In this document: positions 6,622-13,073 of the stretch, one piece after another | Position numbering within the stretch: the stretch's first letter is position 1 | Layout of the letters: the number at the start of each line of letters is the position of its first letter | NCBI GenBank assembly: GCA_964484515.1 | Contig: CAZAGT010000107.1 | Span: 1-14,292 of the forward strand | Direction: 5' to 3' | DNA length: 14,292 bases | DNA from: CAZAGT01 sp964484515 | Lineage (GTDB): Bacteria; Desulfobacterota; DSM-4660; Desulfatiglandales; HGW-15 | Notes under the pieces: generated by a model | What the model was told of the DNA's origin: nothing | The model's database searches: none | What the model saw: only the letters and a program-made list of their open reading frames with translations | Position numbers and translations under genes: made by a program

Positions 6622-9600
6622 GTCGTAGCTCCTTTTGCAAGCTTGTGTAGAAGGCGCAATCCCTCAAAGCGCGAAGAACGCCAGCCGCAAGTAACTTGAT
6701 GGAATGCTCGTAGAGGATTTTGCTTTCTGCAAGCTGAGAGCGCAACACCAATCGGGCAAGGGCATCTGTGCCAGCACGGCGAAGGACGACGCTGCCTACG
6801 TCGTTCAGTAACTTGGGTCTTCGGGCTGCAAGATCGTTCAGAACGGACACGAGAACCTCGTTGGCGTCGTGGATGTCCTCTCTAAACCTGTCGATTTGCA
6901 TTGTGAGGGTCGTCGCTTCCTGAAATACGCTGGAGTCGCTTTCCGATGCGCTTTGCGCACGGGCGCACATGGAGAGATAGCGCAAAGCCACATTTTGGGG
7001 GTCTTCATCGAGCATGCGGCGCGTGGTGCCCACTAGCCGTTTTACTTCCTCCAAAGTTGTGACCCTTTCAAGTAAGTCATGGATGGCGTCAAGACCTATG
7101 CTGTCAAAGCCGCGCTTGATCCATTTGCGGAGTTCGTCCGAGAACTCCGACTCCTGGAGGTACGCGAGAATGGCTTCACGGAAATCCCGGTCAGATGTGA
7201 AGTTGCGGCAAAGTTCCCCCATGGTGCGGAGTGCCTGTTTACGCTTGGCGACAATCTCGTCGTAGATGAAGTCGATCAAGACGTCAATTGCGACCTTCAG
7301 CGCTTCCTCAACCGTATCATCAGGGATGGTGCTCACTGCGTCGTATGCGAAGTCCTTGAATTTGTACTGCATGAGATAATGTCGGAGGTGATCTTTGACC
7401 TGGGCCGGAGTGATTCGGAGAACACGAACGGCGAAGCGGCGGAGTTGCCAGTTGATCGTGTAGTCTTGAACTACGCCTAGTAGCATCAGCCGGAAAATTG
7501 CGCGCTCGTCGGCCTCACGTGCTTTGTTATCGCGGAAAGCGATTTCTTGCGTATTTGCAGCCCCAACCCGCATGCCCGAGACGACCGGGGCAAGTTTCTG
7601 GTTCCAGAAGTCCAAAGTGAGCTTCTTTTCTTGGGAACGACCGCGATACGAGTTAAACAAGAGCCAGAGCTGAACAAGTAGATCGCCTCGGTTATCCCAA
7701 TTAATGGCATTAAGCCTCGCAAGGGCTACTTGGTGATCGGGCTCGTTGAGTATTTCCAGAGCGGATTCCCAGTTGTCGTCGCTATAAAGGATAGAGCAGA
7801 GTGCATATTGAGGGATGCCGTTGCGGCCGGCGCGGCCGGCCTCTTGATAGAACGCCTCGACAGATTGGGGAACCGTATAGTGTATGGTGTAACGTATGTT
7901 CGGCTTGTCGATTCCCATCCCAAAGGACTTGGTGGCAATGAGTTCCTGGACTTGGTTCCTCTTGAATGCCTGTTGGACCCGCTCCTTGTGGAGGTTCCAC
8001 TGAGACCAGTCACCGTCAAACGCTTTCGGTTTCTCGCCGGCAAAGAAATTGTTGTGCCCCTGTTGGTTCGCTACCGAGGAAACACCCAGTGACCCGTTGA
8101 CATGAGGGCAGAAGACAATGCCGCTGTTCGTACGACCTCCGCGGAGGTCGTAGAAATGCTGCGGATTGGAACGAAGGATGCGTGGCATCTGCATCTTGAG
8201 TGTTCGCAGGGCAGAAGCCTTTTGGGCCATAGGTACGATGCGGACCTCGAATCGGAGCTCTTTTCGGTCGAAAGACCGGGGCAAAACGATCGCGTCCTCG
8301 TCCGTAATCTGCATCTCCATCTGGACGTCTGTAAGTACGGCAAATGACGCTGTACCCGTGAGGGCGACAAGTGTGGGATTACGCCCCTCCCCGTCTGAAC
8401 AATACTGCCGCAGATTATGTGGCATGTGGAGATACGAAGGGCGGAAGTCATGGCCCCATTCTGAAACACAATGCGCTTCGTCAATGACAGCGAGTGAAAC
8501 GGGAAAGCGAGCGACAACGGTTTGGAGTTGGTTCCGAAAATCCTGTATCTGAAGACGCTCAGGGGAGATGAAGGTGAATGCCAAACGCCCGGTCTCCATG
8601 TCACGAAGGACAGCATCCTTGGATTCTGGATCTTGTTGGCCGGAAATGGAACCCGCCAAGTCAATACTGGCGGCTTTGAGATTCTCCAGTTGGTCGGTCA
8701 TTAGGGAAACGAGGGGATCAACAACGATCGTCATGCCGGGAAGAAGCAGGCCGCTGAGTTGGTAGGTCAGTGACTTGCCGCCGCCCGTGGGCAAAAGGAC
8801 GATCGACGCTTTTGCCTGAAGAAGCCTGGAGATGACCCGAAGTTGCCCGTCCCAGAACTCGCGTTTGCGGAAGATGTGTTTGAGGAAGAAGAGCAAGGCT
8901 TCGTGTTTATCTTCCGGCATTGACTCGGACGCGGCGCCGTTCTGGCTGGAGATGGATCGTTCAACATCAGCGAGGTTATAGCGAAGAGGCTCGCACCATT
9001 GAAGTGAGCGTTCAGCCCGAAAGCCAATCGCATGCCGCAGACGAACGAAATTCTGTGGGCGAGTGGGGAAGGTTGCTCTCTCGGATTCGCCGGTACATCC
9101 GGTATCGAGCAGGAAACTATTCGATAAAACAATGTCATAGTTGCCGTCCGGCTTGTCGAGATGGCGCACATTAATTGCCTGGCTGCCCTGGGGGGCCGGT
9201 TCTTCGCCGATGACGTCAAGTTGCAAGGTGGGCGCAGGTGGGGTTTCAGGTGCGAGGACGTGAATCCGCGACCATAAGGCATAGAGAATACGAAAGGCCT
9301 CAGCAGCAACGGGCAAATCTTCCTCGATGATTAGGATTCGCTGTTGGCGGATAGGGTCCAGAATCTCGTGTGAGTAGAGGAGAAGCAAGCCACGGAGACA
9401 ACGCTGTACCGCGAGTGGTACGAGAATGCTGTGAAGCGCGGCTGCATGGATGTCCGATGCAGCAGTCGCAGCCTGAACGGAATCATAACCGCCGCAATTG
9501 AGAGCATGAGTGTTCTCTGGGGAAAGATTCGCTTTCAAACGCTCGAACCACGTGCCAAGTCCTTGGCGGACGGTTCCTGTGGAAACGCGGTAGATCGCCC

Positions 9601-10312
9601 ATCCATAGCGTTTTAGCAGGGTGTCCCGTTTTTCATCTAGGTCCCTTTGACCTGGTTCGTTGTGCTGTGGGCCGTCGACCTCGAAAATCCATCTCAAGGG
9701 TCCTACTTGGAAAACGAAATCAACTCGGCTTCGCACAAGCTCGTCATCAGGGTGATCAACCAGATCACGAATCAGGACTTGGCGGTGAAGTCGCTGACCA
9801 AAACGTTCACCGAATGTCGCCTTGAATTGGTCAAGAAAGAGGTCTTCCTCGTCGCTGACCAGCTCACGGAGCTCTAAAGCCAGGTCGTTAGCTGCACCTG
9901 CGCCTATGGTTTCGGTCAGATACCGCAGAGAAAGCAAATCTTGTGCGCCCCTGAGAAGATCAGCCATGGTCCCGGGAATCTGGAGTCCGGCCAACCGAAA
10001 GCCTACGGCAGGGCCGTCGGTCAGCTCTTCTACACGCAGAAACCGCCGGCAAGGCCCGAGGAGCAATGCGCGTTCAAAATCCAGGTCAACTAGTGTTGGG
10101 TTGCCACGGGCGATGATCTTATCGCAGATGGCGGTGACCGATGCGAGAGAGGAGTTGTCGGTCGGCAGGAACTCAATCTCATCAGCCTCAAGAACGCCAT
10201 GGGAGTTATCTTGGAGTATGCGTGCCAGCGAAGCAAGGAAGTAATTGCGTTCGCCGGAAAGGGAGTCCCATATGCTAAGGCGTCCCGACGCCGTGTATCT
10301 TAGCTTGTCCAT
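6614..10312 (-). CDS. PD-(D/E)XK (DUF559/Vsr-like) nuclease fused to a divergent RecQ-type helicase (1232 aa)
   Basis: Residues ~158-255 look like a DUF559/Vsr-type nuclease, with D198 (RSRVDFVF), E211-x-D213 in FEVDGPQH, and then GWAIYRVST. Residues ~260-480 are an unassigned linker region. A RecQ-like helicase follows: motif 0 Q490, Walker A PTGGGKS with K513, DEAH 611-614 in IDEAHCVSEWGHDF, TGTA near 653, motif V SFGMGIDKPN, and motif VI QEAGRAGR at 823-830. The RecQ zinc-binding cysteines and the HRDC domain are absent; the last ~380 residues are helical and unassigned. This is therefore not the housekeeping RecQ. ATG 10312 has AGGAAG 12 nt upstream. A longer TTG start (10345) would add 11 residues that instead continue a transposase relic in the same frame. 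The first gene of a two-gene operon bracketed by direct repeats, it probably nicks or cuts and unwinds foreign DNA. Confidence 0.88.
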   Translation of the reverse strand: MDKLRYTASGRLSIWDSLSGERNYFLASLARILQDNSHGVLEADEIEFLPTDNSSLASVTAICDKIIARGNPTLVDLDFERALLLGPCRRFLRVEELTDGPAVGFRLAGLQIPGTMADLLRGAQDLLSLRYLTETIGAGAANDLALELRELVSDEEDLFLDQFKATFGERFGQRLHRQVLIRDLVDHPDDELVRSRVDFVFQVGPLRWIFEVDGPQHNEPGQRDLDEKRDTLLKRYGWAIYRVSTGTVRQGLGTWFERLKANLSPENTHALNCGGYDSVQAATAASDIHAAALHSILVPLAVQRCLRGLLLLYSHEILDPIRQQRILIIEEDLPVAAEAFRILYALWSRIHVLAPETPPAPTLQLDVIGEEPAPQGSQAINVRHLDKPDGNYDIVLSNSFLLDTGCTGESERATFPTRPQNFVRLRHAIGFRAERSLQWCEPLRYNLADVERSISSQNGAASESMPEDKHEALLFFLKHIFRKREFWDGQLRVISRLLQAKASIVLLPTGGGKSLTYQLSGLLLPGMTIVVDPLVSLMTDQLENLKAASIDLAGSISGQQDPESKDAVLRDMETGRLAFTFISPERLQIQDFRNQLQTVVARFPVSLAVIDEAHCVSEWGHDFRPSYLHMPHNLRQYCSDGEGRNPTLVALTGTASFAVLTDVQMEMQITDEDAIVLPRSFDRKELRFEVRIVPMAQKASALRTLKMQMPRILRSNPQHFYDLRGGRTNSGIVFCPHVNGSLGVSSVANQQGHNNFFAGEKPKAFDGDWSQWNLHKERVQQAFKRNQVQELIATKSFGMGIDKPNIRYTIHYTVPQSVEAFYQEAGRAGRNGIPQYALCSILYSDDNWESALEILNEPDHQVALARLNAINWDNRGDLLVQLWLLFNSYRGRSQEKKLTLDFWNQKLAPVVSGMRVGAANTQEIAFRDNKAREADERAIFRLMLLGVVQDYTINWQLRRFAVRVLRITPAQVKDHLRHYLMQYKFKDFAYDAVSTIPDDTVEEALKVAIDVLIDFIYDEIVAKRKQALRTMGELCRNFTSDRDFREAILAYLQESEFSDELRKWIKRGFDSIGLDAIHDLLERVTTLEEVKRLVGTTRRMLDEDPQNVALRYLSMCARAQSASESDSSVFQEATTLTMQIDRFREDIHDANEVLVSVLNDLAARRPKLLNDVGSVVLRRAGTDALARLVLRSQLAESKILYEHSIKLLAAGVLRALRDCAFYTSLQKELRHA

Positions 10313-10327
10313 CCGAGTTTGGTTCTT

Positions 10328-10486
10328 CCTTTGTCGGGCCAACAATAATTAGACCAGGGAATGCCTGATGTGAACCGATGATCTTGGATCATCAATCTCA
10401 CGACCCATAGGAGCCGTCGCCTTGAACCGCTCATCGATCTCCCGCAAGACCAGAAAACCAGCGTCCTAAGTAATCTTGGCCCCGAG
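10328..10486 (-). mobile_element. Relic of an IS1380-family transposase (N-terminal fragment)
   Basis: The minus-strand frame reads GAKIT-stop-DAGFLVLREIDERF, then ends with VHIRHSLV-stop-LLLARQR. This matches the N-terminal signature I know from IS1380-type transposases (ITSDAGxLLLREVDRRL...HSLxxLLRQR). Two in-frame stops and the loss of everything beyond LLARQR make it a dead fragment. It lies in the same frame as the helicase gene and ends 15 nt before its ATG, so it supplies the helicase ribosome-binding region. A 7-bp hairpin (10377-10393) inside it is probably incidental. Confidence 0.7.
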
Positions 10487-10653
10487 GAAATAGATTAGTA
10501 TAGATCAATTGAATTCTGGCCTGATGATTCATTCCTGAGCTTCACCATTACCGGGCATTTATAGAATCCACTACTTGCATGGTTTAGCTCATTATATCAT
10601 AATGTTACGGCGCATATTGTAACTTCATTTTCAATTCTGCCGGGTAATTCAGG
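10487..10653. other. AT-rich gap with one palindrome, upstream of the helicase operon
   Basis: No coding sequence is seen. CATTAT-ATC-ATAATG (10590-10604) is a perfect 6-bp inverted repeat. Read leftward it contains TATAAT (10596-10591), a possible -10 for the helicase operon, but no good -35 lies 17 nt upstream. Read rightward, TTGCAT (10575-10580) and CATAAT (10598-10603) are 17 nt apart. Either promoter is tentative. Confidence 0.3.
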
Positions 10654-10777
10654 TTAAAGATGGTTAATGACCTATTTGTTGGTATCGCAGTTATGGCATA
10701 TGATTAATTAATTAATAGATTAACCAACAAACAAAGTCAAGCCAAAACCGATCGCTCAGGCGCTCGGATCACCCGCC
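10654..10777 (+). repeat. Long direct repeat, copy B (right end of accessory module)
   Basis: The second copy of the 6109-6228 sequence, in the same orientation, 124 bp long because of an extra ATTA in the TAATTAATTAATTA tract. Its end (CACCCGCC) carries on the minus strand the same GGC GGG TGA that ends the coiled-coil gene. Here no open frame leads into it, so it could be the leftover 3' end of a lost second copy or an integration scar. Confidence 0.93.
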
Positions 10778-10808
10778 AAGGGGCCAGAATTCCTTTCATT
10801 AATTTTAG

Positions 10809-10837
10809 TTGACAAAGTCATTTACAATAGTTAATAT
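10809..10837 (+). promoter_or_regulatory. Near-consensus sigma70 promoter of the XRE gene
   Basis: TTGACA (10809-10814), a 17-nt spacer, then TAATAT (10832-10837). Transcription would start at about 10844, which is the A of the start codon. TGAC-AAA-GTCA (10810-10820) is an inverted repeat over the -35 and could be the operator for autorepression by the XRE protein. Confidence 0.75.
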
Positions 10838-10843
10838 GGCCGC

Positions 10844-11224
10844 ATGTTGGTCGAACTCGGAAATGAATTGAAGAAAGCACGAAAAGGAACAGGCGCATCG
10901 CTCGAATCAGTGGCTGGTCCAGCCAGGATCTCAGCGGCGTACCTTCACAAGCTCGAGCGTGGCGTTGTCAATAGCCCGTCTCCACGGGTGCTCGCACGAC
11001 TCGCTGTCGTCCTGGAGGTTTCTTATCTGCGTCTGATGGAACTCGCCGGGTACCTTGATGAAGAGCAACTTGCCCAAGCCCGCAGGCGTGAGCCGTCGAT
11101 GCACCCTCATCCGTTGAGCGGCCAGCAACTGACCCCAGAAGAATGGCGGGCTGTGGCCGCCTTCATTAACATGCTGATTGCTCAGCGAAAAATAGAAGGC
11201 GCCGAGAGTGATTCTTCGTCATGA
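10844..11224 (+). CDS. XRE-family helix-turn-helix regulator (126 aa)
   Basis: This is a DNA-binding repressor of the Cro/C1 type. Residues ~3-68 form the XRE domain (LGNELKKARKGTGASLESVA...ISAAYLHKLERG...PSPRVLARLAVVLEVSYLRLMELAGYL), starting in the usual place for this subgroup. The C-terminal part (LTPEEWRAVAAFINMLIAQRK) resembles the tail of XRE proteins often encoded next to ImmA/IrrE-type or other accessory genes. Only ATG 10844 fits: an in-frame stop lies at 10832-10834 and there is no Shine-Dalgarno. With the promoter ending at 10837, the message is predicted to be leaderless. It overlaps the next, broken gene by 4 nt (ATGA). It lies just outside repeat B and is divergent from the helicase operon, which it may or may not control. 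Confidence 0.88.
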   Translation: MLVELGNELKKARKGTGASLESVAGPARISAAYLHKLERGVVNSPSPRVLARLAVVLEVSYLRLMELAGYLDEEQLAQARRREPSMHPHPLSGQQLTPEEWRAVAAFINMLIAQRKIEGAESDSSS

Positions 11225-11701
11225 AACGGACGACCGAGACGAGGGTTGGAGAAAAACCAGCGCGCCCTGTTGATTCACTGCGACCGCAGTTGAACGGCCT
11301 GGATGGAAAGGACTACGCTGCCTATCAGTCCCTTAAGGGAAGCTACGCTTACGAGTGCTTCCGACTTCACGTGGATCAGATCCCGAAGGATCCCTATGCG
11401 CCGCTTGGCACCGGCGTCTTCCGCGTGTCTGTCTCCAGAGCCGAGGCCGATTTCCCCGACGAGTTTTTGACCTCGCGAATAGGGTGTCTTGCCTTCCGCG
11501 ACTTCTTGGCCCGGCAATTTCACCGAGCATGCGAACGCCTCTGCCCGGGCAGGCGCGGAACTGGCAATAGCGGGCTCATAACCATGGCCGAACTTGGTTT
11601 TCGGCAAGATGGAAATCGACCTCTCTGACATTGAACAGATCAAAGAAACTGCCCAGACGCAAGCCATAGGTTATGCGATCAACTACGCCTTCGCGGTCTG
11701 A
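11221..11701 (+). pseudogene. COG3044 'ABC-class ATPase' gene with a large internal deletion
   Basis: The open frame 11221-11628 matches the start of the family: LNGLDGKDYAAYQSLKGSY, FRLHVDQIPKDPYAP, FPDEFLTSRIGCLAFRDFLA and RRGTGNSGLITMAELG. After codon ~126 the homology jumps, with a frame change, to the family's C-terminal region: 11597-11701 reads VFGKMEIDLSDIEQIKETAQ and TQAIGYAINYA before a stop. Full-length members are, to my knowledge, about 550-580 aa, so some 400 residues containing the nucleotide-binding motifs are gone. The ATGA overlap with the XRE gene shows the two once formed an operon. The intact 135-aa ORF may still be translated but cannot be an ATPase. Confidence 0.75.
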
Positions 11702-11707
11702 GAGTCT

Positions 11708-11922
11708 GTCAGGAGAGCGGAGCAGCGTGTCGTCGTCCCTGACGCTTTCTGTCTCGAGTGTGCACTCGCCGCGAACATTGCCCCGGTGTTCCAACTTCTG
11801 GAGCATTGTCCCCGGCTCCCGGCGGATACCTACCGGAGGTAAGTTCGAAACGTCGAAGCGAGTGCCCGGATGCAGCCGGGCTGTTAAACAGGGCGGCACG
11901 GAGCATCAAAAGGGATGTGCCG
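11708..11922 (+). other. Chain of hairpins, possible structured RNA or intron relic
   Basis: Successive inverted repeats fill this 215-bp gap with little space between them: GTCAGG/CCTGAC (11708-11713, 11738-11743), CGAGT/ACTCG (11755-11768), GAACA/TGTTC (11773-11791), GGAGC/GCTCC (11800-11819), TTCG/CGAA (11844-11857), GCCCGG/CCGGGC (11864-11881), CTGT/ACAG (11881-11891) and CGGCAC/GTGCCG (11894-11922). The third and fourth share the loop-side sequence CATTGYCCCCGG. No coding is apparent on either strand. A group II intron domain I or another structured RNA is conceivable; no domain V-like hairpin was found. Confidence 0.35.
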
Positions 11923-11950
11923 GGAGGCGCGAGAGGCGGTGGGGGCGGTC

Positions 11951-11987
11951 GAAACGACAAAACCCCGCGGAGGTCAAGCCGCGGGGT
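11951..11987 (-). terminator. Rho-independent terminator of the methyltransferase gene
   Basis: A perfect 9-bp stem ACCCCGCGG/CCGCGGGGT (11962-11970 and 11979-11987) with an 8-nt loop. On the minus strand it is followed by TTTGTCGTTTCG. It lies about 60 nt past the stop of the methyltransferase gene. Confidence 0.75.
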
Positions 11988-12045
11988 CTCGCCTTGGATT
12001 AGCAGCGCATTCAACGAAGGCCTGGATTCGGAAAATCAAGCCTCC

Positions 12046-12822
12046 TCAGCGCCGCATCAGATAGAACACGTAGCCGTAGGAGGTGGAGTATCTACGGTAG
12101 AAGTTGATCTCCGTCTGGACGGCCTCGATGACCGCCAGCTTCTCTGGATCTGCGGCGTGCTGGTCTCGGATTGATCGCAGTCGGTCGGCGAGGGGGTGGT
12201 AGTACGGCTCCCACCAGGCCGACTCCGGCAGGGTGAAGTGGCCGACCACCTCATATCCACAGCTTTTGATGATGGCCAAGTTGGCGTCAATATCCACTAT
12301 CGCAGGATACACATTGGCCAAATACTGTCGGCATTCATCTGGGGGATCGGCCCGCAGCCAAGAAAGCTCGCTCGCCGCCAGCAACCCGCCGGGGACCAGC
12401 AGGGAGTGACATATTGCCAGCCCCTCACAAAATCCCAGGACAAAGAGAGCTCCCTCTGACCAGATCAGATCAAAGGAACCCTCGGCCAGCCCCAAATCGC
12501 GCATATCTCTCAGGTAAGGTTGGATCTTACCTGAAACACCCTCGGCCTCAGCCCGACGCTGCAACTCGTCCAAAAACGGTTGATGGTTGTCCACAGCCAA
12601 GATTGTCCCATCAATATGTTTAGCCAGCTGAATAGTCTGCGCGCCGTTCCCGCAGCCTATATCCAAGATTCTGAGCTTGACAGGACCTGGTTCATTCAGG
12701 CGTTTCGGTCTTGCCGAAAGAAGCGCCTCCAGCGCTTCTTTGGTTGAAGCCTCGTCCCCAGGGCCGAGACGGGGCAAAGAGGCGTCGAAGATCTCGAAAA
12801 AGAACTCCTCTGGTTGGTCCAT
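12046..12822 (-). CDS. Class I SAM-dependent methyltransferase (258 aa)
   Basis: A Rossmann-fold methyltransferase domain is clear: motif I LDIGCGNG (53-60), the acidic residue after strand 2 (D78 in LAVDN), RDMRDL (105-110), FDLIWSEGAL (117-126) and the post-core motif LVPGGLLAASELSW (142-155). The C-terminal ~100 residues (YHPLADRLRSIRDQ, FYRRYSTSYGYVFYLMRR) form the acceptor-side lid and resemble small-molecule methyltransferases of the UbiE/COQ5-like group. The substrate cannot be told. ATG 12822 has AAGGGAG at 7 nt. The gene stands alone, with its own terminator downstream, and nothing links it functionally to its neighbours. Confidence 0.9.
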   Translation of the reverse strand: MDQPEEFFFEIFDASLPRLGPGDEASTKEALEALLSARPKRLNEPGPVKLRILDIGCGNGAQTIQLAKHIDGTILAVDNHQPFLDELQRRAEAEGVSGKIQPYLRDMRDLGLAEGSFDLIWSEGALFVLGFCEGLAICHSLLVPGGLLAASELSWLRADPPDECRQYLANVYPAIVDIDANLAIIKSCGYEVVGHFTLPESAWWEPYYHPLADRLRSIRDQHAADPEKLAVIEAVQTEINFYRRYSTSYGYVFYLMRR

Positions 12823-12923
12823 TGTCTGTCTCCCTTATATCTCTTCGCCGTGAGCCTCACACTGGCGTCAGTCTGCTCACGCGATCCGCCATTTTCAGTT
12901 TTAGAGGATTACTTGGGGAGAAA

Positions 12924-12998
12924 AGAAGCCGCGCCGCTTCGCCGACGCACTGGAGGAACTAGGCGCCTAGGGGCATCGCTTGGCCGCGAGCGGCTTCT
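12924..12998. repeat. Imperfect cruciform: 9-bp inverted arms around a 12-bp palindrome
   Basis: AGAAGCCGC (12924-12932) and GCGGCTTCT (12990-12998) are perfect inverted repeats. Near their centre CTAGGCGCCTAG (12959-12970) is a perfect palindrome. They fill most of the 250-nt gap between the TPR and methyltransferase genes; a further GTGAG-C-CTCAC palindrome sits at 12850-12860. There are no T tracts, so a terminator is unlikely. Operator or REP-like element are open possibilities. Confidence 0.5.
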
Positions 12999-13073
12999 AC
13001 TTCAGAACAATGGCCACGGCTGTAACTTAGGGTCATCAAACGTCTTCTGTCAAGCGTGTTTCGGACAGGCCGC

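Noticed and set aside
6614..10345. TTG start at 10345 for the nuclease-helicase
   Set aside because: The 11 extra residues (LLARQR and on) continue the IS1380 transposase relic, and no ribosome-binding site precedes the TTG.
10377..10393. GATGATC-TTG-GATCATC hairpin as an operator of the helicase operon
   Set aside because: It lies inside the transposase relic and is explained as former coding sequence; nothing else supports a regulatory role.
6109..10777. Direct repeats as CRISPR or as tRNA-derived attachment sites
   Set aside because: There are only two copies, 4.5 kb apart, and neither contains a tRNA-like T-arm or CCA end.
10844..11628. XRE plus the following gene as a toxin-antitoxin pair
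   Set aside because: The second gene aligns by eye to the COG3044 ABC-class ATPase family at both ends, not to a toxin, and it is broken.
11708..11945. Confident call of a group II intron
   Set aside because: No intron-encoded reverse transcriptase, no GUGYG-type 5' end and no domain V-like 34-nt hairpin could be found, so it is kept only as unexplained structure.
11709..12014. Overlapping open frames on both strands in 11576-12174
   Set aside because: Proline- and arginine-rich translations with no family resemblance; they span the hairpin chain and the methyltransferase terminator, so are unlikely to be genes.
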